This document shows positions 5,912 to 12,353 of a stretch of DNA of 12,353 nt, piece after piece (the stretch's first letter is position 1; the number at the start of each line of letters is the position of its first letter). Both the position numbers and the translations under genes were made by a program. Below the pieces are notes generated by a model that saw only the letters and a list, made by a program, of their open reading frames with translations, ran no database searches and had not been told where the DNA came from. Source of the DNA: Caryophanales bacterium UBA5455 (GTDB lineage Bacteria > Bacillota_I > Bacilli_A > RFN20 > CAG-826); assembly GCA_002427365.1 (NCBI GenBank), contig DIQT01000004.1:39043-51395 (forward strand), written 5' to 3'.

Positions 5912-8104
5912 ATGGATTTTGCGAAACATTTAAATGAAAAACAACTAGAAGCGGTGGAAACAGCTTCGCAATATGTGCGGATTGTTGCGGGCGCTGGAAG
6001 TGGGAAAACACGTGTTTTGACATACCGTTTGAGTTATTTAATTGAAGAACTCGGTGTTGAGCCCTGGCGAATTCTTGCAATTGCGTTTACAAATAAAGCG
6101 GCAAAGGAAATGAAAACAAGAACTGAATCGCTTGTCCCATCCGCTGTTGGCAATTTAAAAATTATGACTTTCCATGCGTTTTGCGCACGGTTTTTACGGG
6201 AAGAAGCACACAATATCGCTTATCCAAGTTACTTTACGATATATGACGAAGATGATCAAAAACGGTTAGTAAAAGCGATCGCAGTCAATCACGGCTATCC
6301 GAAACGGGATGCGATTATTGGTCAAACGTTAGATTTTATTGGCCACTACAAAACACTTGGTTTATATCCTTCGGATGTTGATAAAAAAGATTACGCTTTT
6401 CATCCAATGGGTAAAGAGTGTTATGAACTTTGGGTTGCGTATGAAAAAGCGCTCGCAAGTGCGGATGCGCTTGATTTTGATGATTTGCTAGCAAAAACAA
6501 ACCTAATCTTACGGGAATTTCCCGAAGTTAAAGATAAATGGTCGAAGCGGTTTGACCATATTTTAATCGATGAATTTCAAGATACAAATGATGTTCAATA
6601 TGAATTAGTTAATCATTTATTACGTCCATCAACGTGTTTATATGTTGTTGGTGACCCGGACCAAACAATTTATACGTGGCGTGGTGCGAACCAAGATATT
6701 TTAATCCAGATGGAAAAGAAGTATCGCGGTGTTGAAACAATAATTCTTAATCAAAACTATCGGTCAACGCAAAATATTTTAAATGCCGCGAATAAATTAA
6801 TTTCCCATAATCATAATCGCATTAAAAAAGATTTATTTACGAAAGCGGATGATGGTGTCCGAATTGTTCAATATAATGCGATAAATGACGATGATGAAGC
6901 AAAGTGGATTTGTAATCAAATCATTGGCTTAAAAGTAAAAGACAAAGACTTTTCCTACACGGATGTCGCGGTTTTATATCGTTCCGCCTATTTAACAAGG
7001 TCGTTAGAACGGGCACTTGTTAATTATCGGATTCCTTATGTTGTCTATGGGGGAATTCGCTTTTATTCGCGGCAAGAAGTAAAAGATGTTCTTGCTTACT
7101 GGCGGTTAATTCTTAATCAAAAAGATGATATTTCTTTTGAACGGATTGTGAATGTGCCGCGGCGCGGAATTGGTGATAAAACTTTTGAAACACTTCGCGA
7201 TGAAGCGAAAGCAAACGAATATTCACTTTATGAATATTTACTTTATCTTGATGATGATAAGCCAAGTGAACTTCGTAGAAGCGTTCGGGCTACTTTACGC
7301 GAACTTGTCCTATTAATGGAAAGCTATCGGAAACGAATCGAGGCGGGTTTAGAAGCCCTTTCGGAAGTTTTGCGGGAATATGTTAAAGAAGTTGGCTACT
7401 TTGAATATTTATCAGATGATGAAGAAAATGGTGAGGAACGAGCGGAAAACGTTCACCAATTAATTCAAGATGTTTATAACGCAGTTAAACAAGGCGAATT
7501 TACAACGTTTGAAGAATATATGCAAAACATTACGTTATATACGATGCAAGATGAAATTAAATCTGGTGACTATGTAACGTTAATGACCGTTCACGTTGCC
7601 AAAGGGCTTGAATATCCAAATGTCTTTGTTTTAGGTTTAAACGATGGCGTTTTTCCTAACAACCGTTCGGTAATGGAAGGCGGAAGTATCGCGCTGGAAG
7701 AAGAACGGCGGTTAGCGTACGTTGCTTTTACTCGGGCCGAACATCGATTATTCTTATCGTGTAGTAATGAATATTCTTACATCCTTGATGGAAGAAAAGT
7801 TCCTTCAATGTTTTTTAAGGAAGCTGACTTAGCGTTTCCTGAAACTGGCAAACGGTTTGAATTTGGTGGAACAAAAGCGCCAAAACTTCCAACAGGGGAA
7901 CCATTACCACCGAAAGAAAGAGCAACAAAAATTATGTGGAAAGTTGGCGATATTGCCAATCACAAAGTGTTTGGCCGCGGTATCGTTCAAAAAATTATTG
8001 ATGAAACAATTTTAGAAATTAAATTTGATCAATATGGGATAAAAAAGATTATGGCCCAACATCCATCCGTGGAACGGGTCGTTAGGGAGGGAGACTTATC
8101 ATGA
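5912..8104 (+). CDS. pcrA: ATP-dependent DNA helicase PcrA (UvrD/Rep superfamily 1A)
   Basis: PcrA is the Gram-positive 3'-5' helicase used in repair, plasmid replication and removal of recombination intermediates and stalled RNA polymerase. All superfamily 1 motifs are present: the Q motif LNEKQLEAV (7-15), Walker A AGAGSGKT (26-33), Ia AFTNKAAKEM (58-67), Walker B IDEFQD (219-224, Asp220-Glu221), motif III GDPDQTIYTWRGA (247-259), IV NQNYRST, V TVHVAKGLE and VI AYVAFTRAEHR. The C-terminal end from about 676 (WKVGDIANHKVFGRG) is the Tudor-like domain that binds RNA polymerase in PcrA/UvrD. The length of 730 residues is normal. The GAGGG site at 5899-5903 lies eight bases before the ATG. The stop overlaps the ligA start (ATGA). 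It heads a five-gene operon; pcrB, its common neighbour in Bacillus, is not present upstream. Confidence 0.97.
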   Translation: MDFAKHLNEKQLEAVETASQYVRIVAGAGSGKTRVLTYRLSYLIEELGVEPWRILAIAFTNKAAKEMKTRTESLVPSAVGNLKIMTFHAFCARFLREEAHNIAYPSYFTIYDEDDQKRLVKAIAVNHGYPKRDAIIGQTLDFIGHYKTLGLYPSDVDKKDYAFHPMGKECYELWVAYEKALASADALDFDDLLAKTNLILREFPEVKDKWSKRFDHILIDEFQDTNDVQYELVNHLLRPSTCLYVVGDPDQTIYTWRGANQDILIQMEKKYRGVETIILNQNYRSTQNILNAANKLISHNHNRIKKDLFTKADDGVRIVQYNAINDDDEAKWICNQIIGLKVKDKDFSYTDVAVLYRSAYLTRSLERALVNYRIPYVVYGGIRFYSRQEVKDVLAYWRLILNQKDDISFERIVNVPRRGIGDKTFETLRDEAKANEYSLYEYLLYLDDDKPSELRRSVRATLRELVLLMESYRKRIEAGLEALSEVLREYVKEVGYFEYLSDDEENGEERAENVHQLIQDVYNAVKQGEFTTFEEYMQNITLYTMQDEIKSGDYVTLMTVHVAKGLEYPNVFVLGLNDGVFPNNRSVMEGGSIALEEERRLAYVAFTRAEHRLFLSCSNEYSYILDGRKVPSMFFKEADLAFPETGKRFEFGGTKAPKLPTGEPLPPKERATKIMWKVGDIANHKVFGRGIVQKIIDETILEIKFDQYGIKKIMAQHPSVERVVREGDLS

Positions 8105-10095
8105 GTGTTAAAGAACGGATTGAAGAATTACGGGCGTTACTTGAAAAATATAATCACGAATATTATGTTTTAGATAAGCCCTCGGTAAGCGATGCGGAAT
8201 ATGACCGCCTAATGCGTGAATTAATGCGGCTTGAAGAAGAAAATCCGGAGTTTAAGGATCCGTTTTCGCCATCCCAACGAGTTGGTGGAGAAGTCGCTGA
8301 AGGGTTTGAAAAAGTCACCCATAAGCGGCAAATGATTTCACTCGCTAACGCATTTAGTGCAGAAGATTTATATGACTTTGATGCACGGGTTAAAGCAACT
8401 TTAGGCGTAAATAATGTTAGTTATGTCGCAGAAATGAAAATTGATGGCTTAGCGATATCGCTCGATTATGTTAACGGCAAACTTAATTACGCTGCGACAA
8501 GAGGCGATGGTATTACCGGTGAAAATGTTACAAGTAATATTAAAACAATTAAATCAATTCCTTTATCAATTAAAGTATTTGCGCCCTTTGAAGTGCGGGG
8601 CGAAATATATATGCCGAAAGCGAGTTTAGAAGCATTAAATGCGCGCCAAAATGCGCTAGGAAAACCCGAATTTGCAAACACAAGAAATGCGGCCGCGGGT
8701 AGTGTTCGTAACCTAGATTCAAGCATTGCCGCAAGTCGAAATCTTAATGGCTTTTTCTATTATTTTGTTAACGCAAATGAATTTGGAATTAGCAAACATA
8801 AGGAAGCCTTAAACTATATTGAAACGTTAGGATTTCGGACAAACCCCAATCGGAAAGTTTGTGAAAATATGTCTGAAGCAATTGCGTTTGTTGAAGAATT
8901 CCAAGCCAAACGGCATGATCTTCCATACGATATTGATGGAATTGTTATCAAAGTTGATGACCTCGCCGCGTGGGATGATTTAGGTTACACCGCAAAAACC
9001 CCGAGATGGGCAATTGCTTATAAATTTCCCCCTGAAGAAGTAACAACCAAATTAGAAGATATTATTTTTACGGTTGGTCGGACGGGAAGAATTACTCCTA
9101 ACGCCGTTTTAGCGCCGGTTCGTGTCGCAGGTTCGTTAGTTCAACGGGCAACCCTTCATAATGAAGATTTTATTCGGGAACGCGATTTACATCTTGGTGA
9201 TCAAGTTATCATTCGTAAAGCTGGTGATATTATTCCTGAAGTTGTGGGCCGCGTTAATGTCGATGAAGGGGGAATTCCTTTTACAATGATTACTCATTGT
9301 CCAAAGTGTGGAAGCGAACTTATTCAAATTGAAGTGCAACATTATTGTCCAAATGTTCATTGTCCCGCACGGAAAATTGAAGGCTTAATTCACTTTGCCT
9401 CGCGTAATGCAATGGATATCGATGGATTAGGTGAAAAGGCAGTTGAATTATTTTTTAACGAAGGTTATTTAAATGATGTTGTAAGCATTTATAAACTTGC
9501 TGAACATCAAGAAGAAATTATGAATATTGATGGGTTTTCAACAAAATCAACGATAAAATTACTTGATGCAATTGAAGCCTCCAAAGGACAATCGCTTGAA
9601 CGATTATTGTTTGGGTTAGGAATAAAAGAAATTGGTGAAAAAACCGCGAAAACACTTGCCATCAAGTATCGCGATTTAAATGCGTTTAAAAATGTTACCG
9701 TTGAAGAATATTTAGCAATTCCTGATGTTGGCCCTGTTGTGGCAAATTCCTTATTTAATTACTTCCATAATGAACGTAACTTAGAAACAATTGCTCAATT
9801 AAGCGAACTTGGGCTTAATTTTATGTATTTAGGTGGAGAGGTCGTGGCAAATTCTTTCTTTAGTGGTAAAATTGTTGTGCTTACTGGAACATTTGCGACG
9901 TTAGGAAGAAAAGAAGCAACTGAGCTCCTTGAAGCAAAGGGAGCAAAAGTAACGGGTAGTGTTTCCAAAGCAACGGACTTAGTAATTTATGGCGAAAGCG
10001 CTGGGACGAAACTTACCAAAGCTGAAAGTTTAGGCGTTGCGACAATGAGTGATGAAGAGTTTGAGAAAATGCTTAATCTCGAACAAGGAGAATAA
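8101..10095 (+). CDS. ligA: NAD-dependent DNA ligase LigA
   Basis: LigA seals nicks in DNA with NAD+ as the adenylate donor, joining Okazaki fragments and finishing repair. All domains are present over 664 residues. The N-terminal Ia domain binds NMN (NHEYYVLDKPSVSDAEYD, 18-35). In the adenylation domain the nucleophile is Lys113 (EMKIDGLA). The OB fold includes GRTGRITPNAVLAPV and RKAGDIIPEV. A four-Cys zinc finger (C400, C403, C416, C421) is followed by helix-hairpin-helix repeats and a BRCT domain from about 585 to the end. The ATG overlaps the pcrA TGA and is preceded by a strong AGGGAGGGAG site (8084-8093). The pcrA-ligA pair is conserved across Bacilli. The gatC ribosome site lies inside the end of ligA. 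Confidence 0.98.
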   Translation: MSVKERIEELRALLEKYNHEYYVLDKPSVSDAEYDRLMRELMRLEEENPEFKDPFSPSQRVGGEVAEGFEKVTHKRQMISLANAFSAEDLYDFDARVKATLGVNNVSYVAEMKIDGLAISLDYVNGKLNYAATRGDGITGENVTSNIKTIKSIPLSIKVFAPFEVRGEIYMPKASLEALNARQNALGKPEFANTRNAAAGSVRNLDSSIAASRNLNGFFYYFVNANEFGISKHKEALNYIETLGFRTNPNRKVCENMSEAIAFVEEFQAKRHDLPYDIDGIVIKVDDLAAWDDLGYTAKTPRWAIAYKFPPEEVTTKLEDIIFTVGRTGRITPNAVLAPVRVAGSLVQRATLHNEDFIRERDLHLGDQVIIRKAGDIIPEVVGRVNVDEGGIPFTMITHCPKCGSELIQIEVQHYCPNVHCPARKIEGLIHFASRNAMDIDGLGEKAVELFFNEGYLNDVVSIYKLAEHQEEIMNIDGFSTKSTIKLLDAIEASKGQSLERLLFGLGIKEIGEKTAKTLAIKYRDLNAFKNVTVEEYLAIPDVGPVVANSLFNYFHNERNLETIAQLSELGLNFMYLGGEVVANSFFSGKIVVLTGTFATLGRKEATELLEAKGAKVTGSVSKATDLVIYGESAGTKLTKAESLGVATMSDEEFEKMLNLEQGE

Positions 10096-10099
10096 TTAG

Positions 10100-10396
10100 A
10101 TGAGTACAATTGATAAAACAAAATTTGAAAAATTAGCTGCAAGCTTGAAACTTGCGTTAAGCGAGGAAGAATATACGTTATTAAACCCAAGTTTTTCTCG
10201 CCTTGAAATTCAAAAAGAAATTATTGATGAACTTCCAGAAATTGAAAATGCGGAACCGATGATTTTTCCTTTTGTGTGTTCGTCCCCTTCTTTAAGAGAA
10301 GATGAACCTTCTACCCCTTTAGAAGTGGAAGAAGTTTTAAGTAACGCAAAAGACGTTGAAGAAAATCAAATTAAACTTCCAAAGGTGGTCGGCTAA
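10100..10396 (+). CDS. gatC: Glutamyl-tRNA(Gln) amidotransferase subunit C
   Basis: GatC is the small belt-like subunit that holds GatA and GatB together. The 98-residue length is typical. The N-terminal helices show the FEKLAASLKLALSEEE pattern (9-24), and the C-terminal part has the LREDEP signature (65-70), a conserved NAKDVEEN-like segment where NAP is usual, and the LPKVVG end. AAGGAG at 10085-10090 is inside ligA, nine bases before the ATG. The TAA stop shares its last A with the gatA ATG (TAATG). The middle part, ENAEPMIFPFVCSSPS, replaces the more usual 'tegVeP' stretch but keeps the same spacing. Its place directly before gatA makes the call secure despite low sequence conservation in this family. 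Confidence 0.93.
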   Translation: MSTIDKTKFEKLAASLKLALSEEEYTLLNPSFSRLEIQKEIIDELPEIENAEPMIFPFVCSSPSLREDEPSTPLEVEEVLSNAKDVEENQIKLPKVVG

Positions 10397-11853
10397 TGAA
10401 CTATTTAGATTTAACGCTCGTTGAAATACACGAAGCGCTTGTAGCAAAAAAAGTTACACCACTAGAATTAACAACCGAAGCAATTAATCGGCTTAAAGCA
10501 AATAAAGATAACGCTCTTGAAGCAGATATGTTTTCAAGTGCATTAGAAGAAGCGGCAAAACTTTTAGAACCAGAAGTTGATAATCCATTTTGGGGAGTTC
10601 CTATTCTTGTAAAAGATAACTTTTCCACCAAAGGGGTTGAAACAACCGGAAGCTCAAATATCTTAAAAGGATATGTTCCAGTTTATGATGCAAGTGTAAT
10701 TCGTAAATTAAAAGACGCCAAAGCAATTATTATTGGTAAAACAACACTTGATGAATTAGCGATGGGCGGAAACGGCACTAAAGGTCATTTAGGAGTTACA
10801 TATAATCCTTGGGATCCAAGCCATCAACGGATTATTGGTGGTTCATCGTGCGGTTCCGCGACGGTTGTTGCTGACGCAATTGTACCCTTTGCGTTAGGTA
10901 GCGATACGGGTGATAGTGTTCGTAAACCGGCATCATATGGCGGACTTGTTGGCTTTAAACCAACCTGGAGTAGAATTAGTCGGTATGGTTTATTTTCCTT
11001 TAGTCCTTCGCTTGACCATGTTGGTTATTTTACGCGGTCAGTTGAAGATGCGGCGGTTAGTTTAAAACTATTAGCCGGATATGATACATACGATATGAGT
11101 AGTTCAACTAAACCGGTTGAAAACTATTTAGAAAATTTGCATAAAGGTGTTAAAGGCGTGCGGATTGCCGTTATTAGCAATCTCTTAGCGCTTGCGGACC
11201 CAGTATTAATTAACTTAATTGAAGAAAATTTAGCAAAACTTGCGAAGGCGGGTGCGATTATTAATCGTGTTAACATTGATGAAAAGATTCTTAAAGCAAT
11301 TTTACCAACATACTATCTTCTTTCATGCGCAGAAGCAACAAGTAGTAATGCGGCGCTTGATGGCTTAAAATTTGGTTATCAACCTGATGGTAAAACATAT
11401 GAAGAAATCATGATCAAAGCTCGTTCAACCGGGTTAGGCTATCAAGTTAAACAACGCTTTATGATTGGTGCGTTTGTTTTGGCAAGAGAAAATCACGAAG
11501 CGTATTATGAACAAGCCCAAAAGGCGCGGCGCGTCATTGTAAATGCATATAACGAAGTGTTTAAGGATAACGATATTATTTATCTTCCCGGCGCTCCATC
11601 AGTGGCCCCATATATTACGGACTTAGATAAGGCCCAAAGCGAAGAAGAAATTATTATTGATAACCATCTTGGAATTGGTAATCTTGGGGGCTATCCATCA
11701 CTTTCACTACCAATAGGTTTTATAGATGAGATGCCATTAGGAATTAACTTAATGAGTAAACACTTTGATGAAATGACAATTTTCCAAGTTGGTAATGAAA
11801 TCGAAAAATTAACTGGGTTAAAAAACCTTAGTGCGAAACGGGGGGCGAAGTAA
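10396..11853 (+). CDS. gatA: Glutamyl-tRNA(Gln) amidotransferase subunit A (amidase)
   Basis: GatA is the amidase-signature subunit that releases ammonia from glutamine (or asparagine) and passes it to GatB to amidate Glu-tRNA(Gln). The Ser-cisSer-Lys triad is intact: Lys73 in ILVKDN, cis-Ser150 in GGSSCGS and the nucleophile Ser174 in GSDTGDS. The Ser-Ser spacing of 24 equals that of FAAH and other amidases. Two usually glycine positions are changed: Cys152 in GGSSCGS and Asp173 in TGDS. I recall GSDTGDS from Mollicutes GatA, so this may be a lineage mark rather than a defect. The SRYGLFSFSPSLDHVG segment and the C-terminal LGGYPSLSLPIGF are typical. The length of 485 residues is normal. AAAGGTGG at 10381-10388 is the ribosome site. 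The stop overlaps gatB (TAATG). Confidence 0.96.
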   Translation: MNYLDLTLVEIHEALVAKKVTPLELTTEAINRLKANKDNALEADMFSSALEEAAKLLEPEVDNPFWGVPILVKDNFSTKGVETTGSSNILKGYVPVYDASVIRKLKDAKAIIIGKTTLDELAMGGNGTKGHLGVTYNPWDPSHQRIIGGSSCGSATVVADAIVPFALGSDTGDSVRKPASYGGLVGFKPTWSRISRYGLFSFSPSLDHVGYFTRSVEDAAVSLKLLAGYDTYDMSSSTKPVENYLENLHKGVKGVRIAVISNLLALADPVLINLIEENLAKLAKAGAIINRVNIDEKILKAILPTYYLLSCAEATSSNAALDGLKFGYQPDGKTYEEIMIKARSTGLGYQVKQRFMIGAFVLARENHEAYYEQAQKARRVIVNAYNEVFKDNDIIYLPGAPSVAPYITDLDKAQSEEEIIIDNHLGIGNLGGYPSLSLPIGFIDEMPLGINLMSKHFDEMTIFQVGNEIEKLTGLKNLSAKRGAK

Positions 11854-12353
11854 TGAACTTTGAAGCAGTAATTGGATTAGAACTCCACGTCGCCATGAAA
11901 ACAAAAACAAAAATGTTTTCATCCGCGGCAATTGATTTTAAGGCCGCCCCAAACACATTAGTAAATGAAGTCGATATGGCCTTTCCTGGGACATTACCTT
12001 CCATTAATAAACAAGCGGTTATTAATGCAATTCGCGTTTGTGACGCTCTTCATTTAAATATTGATCACGAACTTCATTTTGATCGGAAAAATTACTTTTA
12101 TCCTGATTTAACAAAAGGATATCAAATCACACAAGCTCGGCGACCGATTGGATCGGATGGCTACCTTGATTTAGAAGTAAGTGGCCGCAAAAACCGGGTA
12201 AATATTGAACGTCTTCATTTAGAAGAAGATACGGCGATGCAACATCATTATAGTAATTATTCCTTGCTTGATTATAATCGCGCTGGGATACCACTTGTTG
12301 AAATTGTAACTCGTCCTGAAATTCATTCAGCAGATGAAGCAATGAAGTTTGTT
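11853..12353 (+). CDS. gatB: Aspartyl/glutamyl-tRNA amidotransferase subunit B, N-terminal part
   Basis: The window ends after 167 codons with the frame open. GatB is the kinase-like subunit that binds the mischarged tRNA, phosphorylates the Glu side chain with ATP and uses ammonia from GatA. Family marks are GLELHVAMKTKTKMFS near residue 9-24, FPGTLPSINKQAV, YFYPDLTKGYQITQ, ERLHLEEDTAM and DYNRAGIPLVEIVTRPEI. The ATG shares its A with the gatA TAA stop. A G-rich stretch (11840-11846) is the only ribosome-site candidate, so translation probably depends on coupling to gatA. It is the last gene visible of the pcrA-ligA-gatCAB operon. Confidence 0.96.
   Translation, partial: MNFEAVIGLELHVAMKTKTKMFSSAAIDFKAAPNTLVNEVDMAFPGTLPSINKQAVINAIRVCDALHLNIDHELHFDRKNYFYPDLTKGYQITQARRPIGSDGYLDLEVSGRKNRVNIERLHLEEDTAMQHHYSNYSLLDYNRAGIPLVEIVTRPEIHSADEAMKFV

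Noticed and set aside
5832..6080. Minus-strand frame over the start of pcrA
   Set aside because: It lies antisense to the pcrA promoter and Walker A region, with no ribosome site and no recognisable protein features.
12127..12342. Minus-strand frame inside gatB
   Set aside because: It is a mirror of conserved gatB codons and has no independent signal.
1..12353. Mycoplasma-type code with TGA read as Trp
   Set aside because: TGA ends rimI, pcrA and a membrane gene at positions that fit family lengths or overlaps, and Trp codons seen are TGG.

Overview
The window is AT-rich and gene-dense. Nearly every base is coding, and no stretch over 300 bases lacks a gene. Gene order and protein types point to a low-GC Gram-positive (Bacillota, Bacilli) genome, probably a reduced, uncultivated lineage near the Mollicutes/Acholeplasma/RF39 groups. 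The supporting signs are a tsaB-rimI-tsaD cluster, a pcrA-ligA-gatCAB run, strong AAGGAG-type ribosome sites, and a GSDTGDS-type GatA active site that I recall from Mollicutes. The code is standard: TGA is used as a stop (rimI, pcrA, the membrane gene ending at 3842) and Trp is TGG. No tRNA, rRNA, CRISPR array, insertion sequence or phage gene was seen.

Layout. (1) 1-3133, plus strand: the last codons of a probable tsaB, then rimI and tsaD (tRNA t6A37 synthesis plus an N-acetyltransferase), asnS (asparaginyl-tRNA synthetase) and an unrecognised 54-residue single-span membrane protein. (2) 3153-3174: a hairpin terminator that can serve both strands, between convergent operons. (3) 3180-5266, minus strand: three membrane-protein genes, the first distantly YybS/DUF2232-like and the other two unrecognised. 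The last two are coupled by an ATGA overlap. (4) 5267-5364: a divergent promoter region of about 100 bases, then a predicted exported thioredoxin-fold protein with a CGHC active site (5365-5835). (5) 5874-12353, plus strand: promoter, then pcrA, ligA, gatC, gatA and gatB (cut by the window edge), all overlapping or a few bases apart and so almost certainly one transcript.

How the genes work together. The first cluster modifies tRNA (TsaB/TsaD make t6A at position 37) and charges tRNA-Asn. The last operon joins DNA repair and replication enzymes (PcrA helicase, NAD-dependent ligase) to the GatCAB amidotransferase. Because a dedicated AsnRS is present, GatCAB here is probably needed mainly to convert Glu-tRNA(Gln) to Gln-tRNA(Gln). 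The middle section is the least understood: three envelope proteins on one strand, a divergent secreted thiol-disulfide protein, and a tiny membrane protein just across the terminator. No known system is recognisable there, but it is the part most likely to hold undescribed biology.
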